Below the pieces are notes generated by a model, which worked only from the letters and a program-made list of their open reading frames with translations, had not been told where the DNA came from and did not search any database. Below are positions 8,456 to 16,784 of a stretch of 64,000 nt of DNA, in pieces. Numbering within the stretch: position 1 is the first letter of the stretch; each line of letters begins with the position of its first letter. This DNA is from Citrobacter arsenatis. Its GTDB lineage: Bacteria > Pseudomonadota > Gammaproteobacteria > Enterobacterales > Enterobacteriaceae. A program made the translations under genes and the position numbers. The stretch covers positions 1,116,001-1,180,000 of the forward strand of contig NZ_CP037864.1 in assembly GCF_004353845.1 (NCBI RefSeq), given 5' to 3'.

Positions 8456-9568
8456 TTAACGAGGCTGCTGCTGCGTCGCACAGTGAATGCCACCACCGCC
8501 AGCCGCTATGCCATCAATATTCAGTTGAATAATCTCACGCTCGGCAAACAGCTCCTGCAAAATAGCGTGGGCGTTGCGGTCGGTGCGCTTATCGCCAAAT
8601 TGTGGTGCAATCACGGCGTCATTACAGAGATAAAAGTTGATATAGCCCGCGGCGAAATCATCACTCGCATATGTCTGACGGATGGTGGTCGGCCCTTCAA
8701 GCGTCACCACCTTCAGGCGCCGACCTTTGGCATCCGTGGCGGCGCGTAATATTTCCAGATGACGTCGGGTGACGGTGTAGTCAAAGGAGGATGGCTCCTG
8801 CTCAAGTCCCGCCACCACCGTACCCGGATGCGTGAATCGGGCATAAAAATCCGTATGACCATCGGTAATATCTTTACCGGCAATACCCGGTAGCCAGATT
8901 ATCTTTTCCAGCCCTAACAGTCGCTTAAGTTCAGTTTCGCACTCGGCTTTACTGACGCCAGGATTACGATTGGGATTAAGCACGCAGCTCTCGGTAATAA
9001 TCGCCGTGCCTTCGCCGTCCACCTCAATACCACCACCTTCAAGGGTTAGCGCCGAGCGGATAAATTCGGCCTGAGCGTAGTCGGTGACGAATTCAGCCAC
9101 ATCGGCATCACGTTCGTGCTCCTGCTTATTGCCCCAGCCGTTGAAATTAAATCCCACACCGCCGAGCGCGCCGCTGGCGCTTTTCACAAATACCGGCCCG
9201 GTATCGCGGATCCACAGATCGTCGATCGGGTGAACCAACAGATTGACCGACGGCCCGCACAGCCGCGCGGCGAGTTCGCAGTCTTCTTCGCGAACAAGCA
9301 TATGCACCGGTTCAAATGCCGCGATGGTTTTGGCGACCAATGCCAGATTTTCTTGCACTACTGGCAGCAGATGAGGCTCCCAGATCTCCGCACTGGCACC
9401 AAACGCCATCCAGGTTGCCGTATGCGGCGCGCCTTCATCCGGCATTAGCCAGCTGCGGTTCTCTGCTGCGCGGGCAAGTTGACTCAAGCTGATACCAGCC
9501 ATGCTGGCGAGTAGCATACCTGTTGATGTCACCAGCCCTTGCCTGACGAACGAACGTCTTGTCATCAT
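8456..9568 (-). CDS. Agmatine deiminase family protein with Tat signal
   Basis: Peptidylarginine/agmatine deiminase-fold enzyme expected to convert agmatine to N-carbamoylputrescine and ammonia. The 370-residue protein begins with a twin-arginine signal (TRRSFVRQ followed by a hydrophobic stretch and an ARAAE cleavage-like site), so it should be exported folded to the periplasm. Family motifs include IDDLWIRDTGPVF, LEGGGIEVDGEG, DGHTDFYARF and the C-terminal GGGGIHCATQQ with the catalytic Cys near residue 363. Most AguA enzymes are cytoplasmic, so the signal is unusual. It lies near the puu genes, and could supply a putrescine precursor. AGG sits 8 nt before the ATG. Confidence 0.87.
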   Translation of the reverse strand: MMTRRSFVRQGLVTSTGMLLASMAGISLSQLARAAENRSWLMPDEGAPHTATWMAFGASAEIWEPHLLPVVQENLALVAKTIAAFEPVHMLVREEDCELAARLCGPSVNLLVHPIDDLWIRDTGPVFVKSASGALGGVGFNFNGWGNKQEHERDADVAEFVTDYAQAEFIRSALTLEGGGIEVDGEGTAIITESCVLNPNRNPGVSKAECETELKRLLGLEKIIWLPGIAGKDITDGHTDFYARFTHPGTVVAGLEQEPSSFDYTVTRRHLEILRAATDAKGRRLKVVTLEGPTTIRQTYASDDFAAGYINFYLCNDAVIAPQFGDKRTDRNAHAILQELFAEREIIQLNIDGIAAGGGGIHCATQQQPR

Positions 9569-9970
9569 GGGAATAACCTTTGCGTATTTTCACCTGACAG
9601 CAGGTGAATAAAATAATAATAGATAATAACGAGTGTGCGCATTTTATTTATTAAATAATAAATAAAATGTCCGTCGGTAAATTTCAGGCGGAATATAGCA
9701 CAGGAGATATACGTTGCAATTGCTTTGTTTTATATAATGGGTAGTACTGGCTGATATTAAAATTTCTCAACTATATATTTATATATAATTTATAATTATT
9801 AACTCTGTTTTGCCATGTCAGCTTGCGCTGAGGCCCTGTCAGGCGGGCCTTGATGCAGATTGTGATCTGGCCGATTGTTCTGTTGTATTTATTAATGTCG
9901 GGATACGCGTGGGCTATAGTAAAGATGGCCGTTATTTCTCATCATTAATAACCGTGAGCGGGAGATGTGA
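9569..9970. other. AT-rich divergent intergenic region with a perfect 13-bp palindrome
   Basis: This 402-bp region separates the divergent agmatine deiminase and DJ-1-family genes. CATTTTATTTATT at 9640-9652 and its exact complement at 9657-9669 form a perfect 13-bp inverted repeat with a 4-nt centre, about 75-100 nt upstream of the deiminase start; it could be an operator. A 6-bp GC-rich hairpin lies at 9831-9836/9845-9850 before the DJ-1-family gene. Confidence 0.5.
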
Positions 9971-10534
9971 ATGAAGAAGATACTGATGCTGGTCGGAGAT
10001 TATGTCGAAGATTATGAAACGATGGTGCCTTTTCAGGCGTTGCAAATGCTGGGCCATCATGTTGATGCCGTCTGTCCGGATAAAAGTCAGGGTGACTACG
10101 TTCAAACCGCTATTCATGATTTTGATGGGGCGCAGACTTACAGTGAAAAACCCGGGCACCGTTTTACGTTGAATGCGAATTTTGCCGAGGCGCGGGCCGC
10201 CGATTACGACGCGCTGCTGATCCCCGGTGGGCGCGCTCCGGAATATCTCCGGTTGAATCCGGATGTCATCAAACTGGTGCAAGATTTCAATGCAGCCGCT
10301 AAGCCTATCGCCGCAGTTTGTCATGGACCTCAGCTGCTAGCGGCGGCGGGGGTGTTAGAAAACCGGACCTGTAGCGCCTATCCGGCCTGTGCGCCTGAAG
10401 TTCGCCTGAGCGGCGGACACTACGCAGATATTGGCATCGATCAGGCTCACGTTGATGGCAATCTGATTACCGCACCGGCATGGCCTGCGCATCCGCAATG
10501 GCTGGCTAAATTTGTTGAAGTATTAATGAAGTAA
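9971..10534 (+). CDS. DJ-1/PfpI family protein
   Basis: Member of the DJ-1/PfpI superfamily of glutamine-amidotransferase-like proteins, which includes glyoxalases, deglycases, chaperones and proteases; the specific activity cannot be told. The 187-residue chain has the nucleophile elbow AAVCHGPQLL with Cys117 and the partner acid Glu13 in YVEDYE, the usual catalytic pair. GGAG precedes the ATG with a 6-nt spacer. It is divergent from the agmatine deiminase and convergent with the yjhP-type gene, with a shared stem-loop between their stops. Confidence 0.85.
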   Translation: MKKILMLVGDYVEDYETMVPFQALQMLGHHVDAVCPDKSQGDYVQTAIHDFDGAQTYSEKPGHRFTLNANFAEARAADYDALLIPGGRAPEYLRLNPDVIKLVQDFNAAAKPIAAVCHGPQLLAAAGVLENRTCSAYPACAPEVRLSGGHYADIGIDQAHVDGNLITAPAWPAHPQWLAKFVEVLMK

Positions 10535-10545
10535 GCGATGAGAAA

Positions 10546-10574
10546 GTCGGTATAACCTGCCTGGCTATACCGAC
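10546..10574. terminator. Bidirectional hairpin between convergent genes
   Basis: GTCGGTATA (10546-10554) and TATACCGAC (10566-10574) form a perfect 9-bp stem with an 11-nt loop, located 11 nt after the DJ-1-family stop and 8 nt from the stop of the opposing gene. There is no clear T-run on either side. Confidence 0.6.
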
Positions 10575-10582
10575 GGTACCTA

Positions 10583-11329
10583 TTACCTCTGCATAAGAGC
10601 GAATACGCCCCAACCAATGTATTCCCGGGTGTATGCAACGTGGCGTGCTGGCGAACTCCTCAGTTGCTCTGTGACTTCCGGGGCGAAGTCATCGTCTGGA
10701 TTTGCCTCCAGCCACCGGCGCATCGTCAACCATTTTGCTGCCTCGTATCTGTCCCAACCCTCCTGGTCAGCCAGTACCATTTCAACCACGTCATAACCGA
10801 GCGGGTCGAAAGACGAAACGAGTTCTGGCAGAGAAAGAAAATCGGTCACTGAAGTTGCGCCGCAAGCCTGGGCGATCTTCTCCGTGGCGGGTATCTGACG
10901 CCAGTACGGTTCGCCGATGAGTATGATCCCACCCGGTTTGAGACTTTGTTCCAGTTGTCTGACCGTTCCAGCGACGCCACCGGCAATCCAGGTCGCACCA
11001 ACGCAAGCGGCAATATCGAATTTTTCTTCGGTGATATAACCCGTTGCATCGGCATGAATAAAACGCACATGCTCAGTGACGCCCAATTCACTTGCCCGCA
11101 GGGTGGCTTGCTCACTGAATAACTGGCTCATATCGATACCGACGCCGGAAATACCATGGTCGCGTGCCCAGGTGCACAACATCTCACCTGAGCCGCTGCC
11201 GAGATCCAGAATACGGGTTCCTGGGGCCATTCGTAAAACCTGACCTAACGTGGCGTATTTCTGTGCAGTGAACGGATTATGAATGCGATGTGCGCTTTCG
11301 CTGATTGTAAAAATCTTCGGGATATCCAT
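10583..11329 (-). CDS. yjhP: YjhP-like SAM-dependent methyltransferase
   Basis: Class I S-adenosylmethionine-dependent methyltransferase of unknown substrate. The 248-residue chain matches E. coli YjhP in length and throughout (opening MDIPKIFTISESAHRIHNPF). Motif I reads ILDLGSGSGEM, followed by the acidic GVGIDMS of motif II. It starts 10 nt after the stop of the topAI-like gene, so the two are probably one transcript. In E. coli the operon is topAI-yjhQ-yjhP; here the middle gene is missing. Confidence 0.87.
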   Translation of the reverse strand: MDIPKIFTISESAHRIHNPFTAQKYATLGQVLRMAPGTRILDLGSGSGEMLCTWARDHGISGVGIDMSQLFSEQATLRASELGVTEHVRFIHADATGYITEEKFDIAACVGATWIAGGVAGTVRQLEQSLKPGGIILIGEPYWRQIPATEKIAQACGATSVTDFLSLPELVSSFDPLGYDVVEMVLADQEGWDRYEAAKWLTMRRWLEANPDDDFAPEVTEQLRSSPARHVAYTREYIGWGVFALMQR

Positions 11330-11339
11330 TTCTCTCTCC

Positions 11340-11597
11340 TTAGCGATTATCCAGTTGGGCGCGAACGTTGTTCAGCCCGGTAGTATTGATGCGGTAGGGC
11401 TGACCATTGACGGATTTGATCAGTTTTTTGGTTCTGAGTTTTTTGAACACGTCGAGCGTGCAGTCGCAGAGCAACAGACCTTCGCGGCTATAGCATTCGA
11501 CGGAAGTTACGCGGCCTGAGGCATCGCGAACGTGAGCAATACGGCCACCTTTGGCGAGAACGTGTAAGGTACGTTGTTCCTGACGGGATAAATTCAT
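11340..11597 (-). CDS. topAI: TopAI/YjhX-like toxin homologue
   Basis: Homologue of the E. coli YjhX (TopAI) protein, reported to bind and inhibit topoisomerase I and to be neutralised by YjhQ. It is 85 residues, the same length as the E. coli protein, and shows the family features NLSRQEQRTLHVLAKGG, a CYSREGLLLCDCTLDVF cysteine-containing core, and KKLIKSVNGQPYRIN. The gene is directly followed by yjhP with no yjhQ acetyltransferase gene between them or elsewhere in the window. It may therefore be an unpaired or non-toxic member. The long AT-rich region upstream holds its promoter. Confidence 0.85.
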   Translation of the reverse strand: MNLSRQEQRTLHVLAKGGRIAHVRDASGRVTSVECYSREGLLLCDCTLDVFKKLRTKKLIKSVNGQPYRINTTGLNNVRAQLDNR

Positions 11598-12123
11598 ACT
11601 GGAAAACCTGTTTAATCATCATGTGCAAAACGTGCAAACACACAGCGGTGTCCGCATTCGAATTCGGCGCATTGATAACCAGTCCGGCCTGAGAAGGTCG
11701 GTAAGCTGATTATCGGATGATTACATTCTCCAGCATCAAAGCCTCGGGTTGAGTTGAAAGGTATTTACTTGCTGAATCATACCTGCAAGAAACGGGAGGG
11801 GAAAGCCCCTGTAGAAGAAGTGTGATCTGTAACGAAAAATTGTATTTCGTTTATTTAATGACTTTTTAATTCTCGTTATGTGAAAACACATTGATGTATT
11901 AAATTAACTTAATATTTTATCACTGTCTGTTGTGCTGTCACTGCTCGCGCAGCGCTGCTGCTTTTATCCATATTACTTTATTGATTAATTAGATTTAATA
12001 TTTTTGCCGGTTAATTTTTTATTTTGATAAATGCTTCTTTATTATAATGATGGTTTTAAGTGAAATTTATAATTTAATGACTTTAGGAATTTTCTTAATG
12101 TGACTAAGTGTGTATACTCGATT

Positions 12124-12222
12124 CTGCAAGAAGCTCTTCTGTTATCATTAAAATTATAAAAATGTCCTTAACACCCGTATTGCCTCTGCCCTGAATCTCT
12201 TCTCAGGGGAGAGGTTTTTTTT
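12124..12222 (+). ncRNA. Candidate small RNA ending in a strong terminator
   Basis: TATACT at 12113-12118 could be a -10 element (the -35 is poor). About 70 nt further a 12-bp stem with one mismatch (12183-12194 with 12203-12214, 8-nt loop) is followed by eight T residues, a textbook rho-independent terminator. No plus-strand gene precedes it for more than 1.5 kb, so a free-standing transcript of roughly 95-100 nt is the simplest explanation. It was not recognised as a known small RNA. Confidence 0.5.
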
Positions 12223-12466
12223 GCCTGAACATTATTCAGACAATCGTCATAAATAGAAGTTTTAATATTATTGCACTTGATCTTTTACATTAGTGATTAC
12301 GATGATTTTTTCTGCTGAGCTATACGGTAATGTTGAAATAGTACCGCTGTGAATCTATTTCATGATGAATAGTGTGATTTCACCTTTATTTATGTGGGTA
12401 TTATATAAATTTACTTATAACTGACTGTTTTTCAGTGTGATATTAATTTCTTGCTTTTGAAGTAAT

Positions 12467-12482
12467 TGTGATTTTGTTCACG
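12467..12482. promoter_or_regulatory. CRP-like binding site
   Basis: TGTGA-N6-TCACG matches the CRP consensus TGTGA-N6-TCACA at nine of ten key positions. It lies about 430 bp before the peptidase T-like gene and about 260 bp before the possible promoter at 12740. Confidence 0.5.
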
Positions 12483-12736
12483 GATTTTAGTGCGTTAAGT
12501 GGCTATTTGTAGAGAGGTGCAAACGGTTGCATATTGCTGTTACAGTATTCGTTCATTAAAAAAATATAGTGATGGTATGTCTTATGCCGGTACAGAATAC
12601 AGGAATCTAAATGATTTCTATTATCTCTTAGGTATACGGACGCCGTTTATGACTTCTGTTAGCTTAACACCATGGGAAATGCAGTAAAAACAGACAGGGA
12701 ATATGATTTTATCAATCAAAAGGAGTTTTTAATCAC

Positions 12737-12832
12737 TGGTATAATTACTGGCCTTTTTTATCTTCCTTTATATAAATCGTTGTCGTAATGCCCATAAAAT
12801 CAGCGTTCTGGGATGAGCGCTGATTTTATTTT
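12737..12832 (+). ncRNA. Candidate small RNA or attenuated leader before the peptidase gene
   Basis: TGGTATAAT at 12737-12745 is a perfect extended -10 promoter element. About 45 nt after the expected start, AAAATCAGCG (12796-12805) and its exact complement (12818-12827) form a 10-bp stem followed by ATTTTTG. The product would be an RNA of about 80 nt, or the terminator could act as an attenuator for the peptidase T-like gene starting 84 nt later. Confidence 0.45.
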
Positions 12833-12915
12833 TGTTCTCAGATTATTCAACCCACGCTGTATGCAGGTCTTCTCTTGCAGTACCTCGTAAATGATACATT
12901 AAAGGATCTCCTGGA

Positions 12916-14172
12916 ATGGATATTGTTGAACGCTTTATTAACTACACGAAAATCAATACCACGACCTCAAGGGAAAATGGCGCTAATGGGATAATGCCTT
13001 CTTCTCCTGGTCAAATGGAACTGGCAAAACTGCTGGCAGCAGAACTTGAAGCATTAGGTATGGAAAACATTGAGGTCAGGGATACCGCTATTGTAACGGC
13101 AACCTTACCTGGAAATACCGACGACGCGATCCCGGCCGTCTCCTTTTTTGGGCATCTGGATACCAGTGCCGAACAGACCGCAGACACCAAAGCACAGCGG
13201 CTGCATTATCGCGGTGGCGATTTATGCCTGAACGAAGCGCTGAATATTTACCTGCGCGAAAGTGAATTCCCTGAACTGAAAAATTATATCGGTGATGACC
13301 TGCTGGTGACGGATGGAACCAGTCTTTTAGGGGCAGACGATAAAGCCGCCATCGCCGCGATTATGAATGCCCTGGAGTATCTTATTGCGCATCCAGAGAT
13401 TAAACATGGGCCGGTGAAAGTCGGTTTTGTCCCGGATGAAGAACAGGGCTTGCGAGGTGCGAAAGCATTTGATGTTACCGCGTTTGGAGCTGATTTTGGC
13501 TATACCCTGGACTGTTGCGGCATTGGGGAGTTTGTTTACGAGAACTGGAATGCGGGCGATGCGGAAATCGTCTTTACCGGTCAGTCCGCACACCCGATGT
13601 CGGCCAAAGGTAAACTGAAGAACTCGCTGCTGATGGCGCATAAGTTTATTGCGATGCTACCTGGGGGAGAAGCACCGGAGTATACGGAAGGGCGCGAAGG
13701 TTATTACTGGGTTAAACAGTTGCAAGGTAACAGCGCCCGCACGGTTCTTAAGCTGGATATCCGCGATTTCAGTGAAGAAGGTTATAAGGCGCGAATGGCG
13801 TTTATCCGCCAGCTTGCCGTCAGTACTTGCGCGCTGTGGGGAGAAAACAGCGTGGTCTGTCATTTAGCCGATCGCTATGCGAATGTGTTTAATAGCTTGC
13901 AGGGTGACGCGCACTATCCGATCGATATTGCATTACACGCTTATCAGAAATGTGGCATAACTCCGGCTCCTGTCGCCATGCGTGGTGGGTATGATGGTGC
14001 TGTGCTGTCGCAGAAAGGGTTGCCGTGCCCGAATATTTTTACCGGTGCTCATAACTTCCATTCAATTTATGAGTATCTGCCGGTGCGCTCCCTGCGGGCT
14101 GCCAGCGATGTTGTGGTTGCCGTCATTGAGGAAACGTATGCTGAGTTCGCGCAGCGGAGAGCTCAGTCATGA
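12916..14172 (+). CDS. Peptidase T-like M20 tripeptidase
   Basis: Zinc metallopeptidase of the M20B (peptidase T) family, expected to remove N-terminal residues from tripeptides in the cytoplasm. The 418-residue protein carries the family ligands: FFGHLDTSAE (His80), LLGADDKAA, the catalytic pair in VPDEEQGL, TLDCC, and GAHNFHSIYEY near the C-terminus. It is about the length of PepT but diverges enough that it may be a paralogue of the housekeeping gene. Its last codons overlap the start of the DcuC-type carrier gene (ATGA), so peptide hydrolysis and dicarboxylate exchange are translationally coupled. Confidence 0.88.
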   Translation: MDIVERFINYTKINTTTSRENGANGIMPSSPGQMELAKLLAAELEALGMENIEVRDTAIVTATLPGNTDDAIPAVSFFGHLDTSAEQTADTKAQRLHYRGGDLCLNEALNIYLRESEFPELKNYIGDDLLVTDGTSLLGADDKAAIAAIMNALEYLIAHPEIKHGPVKVGFVPDEEQGLRGAKAFDVTAFGADFGYTLDCCGIGEFVYENWNAGDAEIVFTGQSAHPMSAKGKLKNSLLMAHKFIAMLPGGEAPEYTEGREGYYWVKQLQGNSARTVLKLDIRDFSEEGYKARMAFIRQLAVSTCALWGENSVVCHLADRYANVFNSLQGDAHYPIDIALHAYQKCGITPAPVAMRGGYDGAVLSQKGLPCPNIFTGAHNFHSIYEYLPVRSLRAASDVVVAVIEETYAEFAQRRAQS

Positions 14173-15530
14173 TTCAGGTATTAATAGCCCTGTTGGTTAT
14201 TGTGGTGGTCGCGCGTCTGATTCTGAAAGGGTATCGCGCTGAACCCGTGCTATTCATTGCGGGCTTAGTCCTGATGATTTGCACCGCGTTAACCGGATGG
14301 GGGTCGGTATTACCGAAGGGCGTTGCCAGTACGGGGATTTCATTTCTCGATCCTTTCGAGGTGATGCGCGATCTCTTCAGCACGCGTGCCGCCGATCTTG
14401 GTCTGATGATTATGGCGTTGATGGGATTTGCGCATTACATGGATCATATCGGCGCAAATGAAGCGGTCGTGCGGGTCGTCACAAAACCCTTACGGACACT
14501 GCGTTCACCCTATGTGCTGCTCTTTTTCTCCTACTTGCTCGCCAGCCTCCTGCAGTTGGCTATCCCTTCCGCCACCGGGCTTGCCGTGTTGCTGATGGGG
14601 ACGATGTTTCCCATTATGCTGGGATTAGGACTTTCTGCGGCTTCGGCTGCCGGGGTAATTGCTACTTCGCTTGGCGTGGCGTATACCCCGACGGCAATCG
14701 ATGCTATCAGGGGCTCTAAAGCGGTCAATATGGACGTGGTGGAATATGTTGTTTACCACCAGGGACCCGCCGCGCTGGCAACGGTTCTGGTTGTCGGCGT
14801 TTGCCATTTTTTCTGGCAGCGGTATTGCGATCGTAAAGCGGGGACGTTACCGCGGGAAATCGGTAGCGCTGAGGTGACTGACTCAGGCAAGGCCCCGGCT
14901 TTTTACGCACTGCTCCCCATGCTGCCGATACTGATGGCGGTAGGTTCATCTGAGATGTTCGTCAGCGGTATTAACCTGAATATTATTACCATTGTTCTCA
15001 TTTCAATGGCCATCTGTATGCTGATTGAATGGCTGCGGGTGCGTGATTTAAAGTCGGTCTGCGAGGGATTCAGCCACTTTCTCAAAGGAATGGGCACCGC
15101 GTTTACCGGTGTGGTTGGGCTGTTGGTTGCGGCGGGTGTTTTTGCTCATGGCATTAAGGTTATCGGTGCGATCGACCAACTCATTCTGATGGCCGAACAC
15201 GTAGGATTACCACCCTTTGCCATGGCGGTGGTGTTTGCGCTGGTAACGCTGGCCGCAGCTATCATTATGGGGTCAGGGAATGCGCCATTCCTCGCCTTCG
15301 TTGAGCTTATCCCGCAAATCGCCGCCAGCATGGGCGCTAACGCTGTAGCCATGATCCTGCCGATGCAGCAGGCATCGCATATGGGGCGGGCAATTTCACC
15401 GGTATCCGGCGTCGTGATTGCCGTGTCCAGCGGAGCGAAAATAACCCCATTCGATGTGGTGAAGCGTACCGCCGTACCGTTGATTGTGGGGTTTGTTACT
15501 CATACCCTGATCATCGGTATTTTCTATTAA
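14169..15530 (+). CDS. DcuC-type C4-dicarboxylate carrier family protein
   Basis: Inner-membrane permease of the DcuC family (anaerobic C4-dicarboxylate uptake, exchange or efflux). The 453-residue protein has about 12 hydrophobic segments, with characteristic small-residue stretches such as ATSLGVAYTPTAIDA and IIMGSGNAPFLAFVELIP. The ATG overlaps the peptidase stop by 4 nt and is preceded by GGAGAG. Because it is coupled to a peptidase, its true substrate may be a peptide-derived acid such as aspartate or a related compound; this is inference. A terminator follows at 15544. Confidence 0.85.
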   Translation: MIQVLIALLVIVVVARLILKGYRAEPVLFIAGLVLMICTALTGWGSVLPKGVASTGISFLDPFEVMRDLFSTRAADLGLMIMALMGFAHYMDHIGANEAVVRVVTKPLRTLRSPYVLLFFSYLLASLLQLAIPSATGLAVLLMGTMFPIMLGLGLSAASAAGVIATSLGVAYTPTAIDAIRGSKAVNMDVVEYVVYHQGPAALATVLVVGVCHFFWQRYCDRKAGTLPREIGSAEVTDSGKAPAFYALLPMLPILMAVGSSEMFVSGINLNIITIVLISMAICMLIEWLRVRDLKSVCEGFSHFLKGMGTAFTGVVGLLVAAGVFAHGIKVIGAIDQLILMAEHVGLPPFAMAVVFALVTLAAAIIMGSGNAPFLAFVELIPQIAASMGANAVAMILPMQQASHMGRAISPVSGVVIAVSSGAKITPFDVVKRTAVPLIVGFVTHTLIIGIFY

Positions 15531-15543
15531 CCATACTATCGAC

Positions 15544-15586
15544 AAGCCAACCTTCGGCTCACTGATTCCGGATGTTGGCTTTTTTG
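15544..15586 (+). terminator. Terminator of the peptidase/carrier operon
   Basis: AAGCCAAC (15544-15551) pairs with GTTGGCTT (15574-15581), the 3' arm running into a T-run of six. It lies 13 nt after the carrier gene stop. Confidence 0.8.
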
Positions 15587-16057
15587 TATTGGGTAAAAAT
15601 AAAAGCGTTAATATTACTGATACCTCTATAAAAATCCGGGTCTGTTACCGTGGAGCGGTATGGTACTTAGCGCAGGAAAAAATGTGATTTCATCAGGATG
15701 TTTAATGTCTATACCGTGTTAAGGTGGGTGTTTTCATGGGGTATCAGGTTAAACCTGTCAGGATATTTTCTCTAAGCGGCAATTTTTGAAATTTTATGAT
15801 AATCGGATTCTTTACAGTGGTGAGAATTGATAACTGGTGAGTATTATTAGTTTTTGTCTTTATCGCATAATTCTTATTATTCTTAGCTGAACCATCTGTG
15901 CGTCAATGATTAATAAGAATGATGTATTATATTTGCACTTTTATTACATAGGGATAAATTAATCTGGATCATATTTTGATGTTTTTAGTTGTAGTAGTTT
16001 TTTAAATGGAATAATGCAAGGTCGACATGTAACAATGATTTATTTGGGCAGGTTTCA
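15587..16057. other. AT-rich intergenic region, no gene seen
   Basis: About 470 bp between the operon terminator and the next gene, AT-rich, with no frame that has both a start and a ribosome-binding site and no recognised RNA. It presumably carries the promoter of the gene at 16058. Confidence 0.4.
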
Positions 16058-16693
16058 GTGGTAAAGGATTCAGGAAAAGTTAGTACGTTACGACACCATT
16101 ATCAGGATGACCTGGAAGCGTTTACCTGGAGTGCATTAGTTGCAATTGGTATCGCTATACAGGACCGTAAGATCCACTCTAAAATGTCAGAACATCTTTT
16201 TATTATGCATTGGCTGTCCATCGCTAAAAAAAGAAAGATCTTCTCAAGGAATATCGTTAATGAGCTTCAGTGGTTAATTGATGAAGGGAAGAAAAAAAGT
16301 CTCAATGCACAACTTAAATTTAAAATAGAATACCTGTACTCGACAGCGAGTGGTGATGTGACAATGCAAAATGACTATTTTAAATTTACTCATACGATTG
16401 AGGTGTTGAGAAATAATGGTTGGGAAAGCTTTCTGCTCACCCCGGAGAAGTGGCGAGACTTGCATGAAAAGATAAAAGTAAGAGAAGGTAATTTTATTTT
16501 TATGGATGATACCCGACTCCAGGAGTGCTTTGGCGTTCAGGGGGAGATTGTCAAATCTTTCTGTATCCGGGTATATGGCGATGTTGAATTTGCAAAGTTA
16601 ACGTTTATCAAACATAACCTCCCGGTTGAATTTGTAAAGCATAGTTCGAATGCATTTTATCACTTCCATTTTCTTCAGCTAAGTAATGCTTAG
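16058..16693 (+). CDS. Uncharacterised protein, possibly DUF2913 family
   Basis: Soluble 211-residue protein with no signal or membrane segment. The opening (WSALVAIGIAIQD, then FIMHWLSIAKKRKIF and ELQWLIDEGKKK) and overall length recall the DUF2913 family of enterobacterial proteins of unknown function; this is from memory and only moderately sure. The start is a GTG with AGG 5 nt upstream; no in-frame ATG is suitably placed. Its AT-rich codon use resembles the flanking intergenic DNA more than the housekeeping operons, which suggests acquired DNA. It has no operon partner. Confidence 0.65.
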   Translation: MVKDSGKVSTLRHHYQDDLEAFTWSALVAIGIAIQDRKIHSKMSEHLFIMHWLSIAKKRKIFSRNIVNELQWLIDEGKKKSLNAQLKFKIEYLYSTASGDVTMQNDYFKFTHTIEVLRNNGWESFLLTPEKWRDLHEKIKVREGNFIFMDDTRLQECFGVQGEIVKSFCIRVYGDVEFAKLTFIKHNLPVEFVKHSSNAFYHFHFLQLSNA

Positions 16694-16784
16694 CTGATGA
16701 TGTGAATAGTGTGTTTTTAATTCAAAGAATGTATTGATCTACATGTAAATTTATCGGATACAAACCACGCGCCAAGGACAGCGA

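Larger units (their letters stand above)
11598..12915. other. Long AT-rich intergenic region (1.3 kb)
   Basis: The region separates the divergent topAI-like and peptidase T-like genes and is markedly AT-rich from about 11820. No protein gene is convincing. It holds two plus-strand promoter-terminator pairs with no reading frame between them (listed as candidate small RNAs) and a CRP-like site at 12467-12482. Its length and base composition are unlike the compact intergenic spaces elsewhere in the window. Confidence 0.6.

Noticed and set aside
12107..12120. 14-nt word AGTGTGTATACTCG shared with 17192-17205
   Set aside because: It covers a TATACT -10-like element at both places, but flanks differ and no wider repeat exists; probably chance similarity of promoter-like DNA.
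12499..12687. 62-codon frame in the 1.3-kb AT-rich region
   Set aside because: It has no ribosome-binding site at its non-ATG start or at internal ATGs, and no recognisable features.
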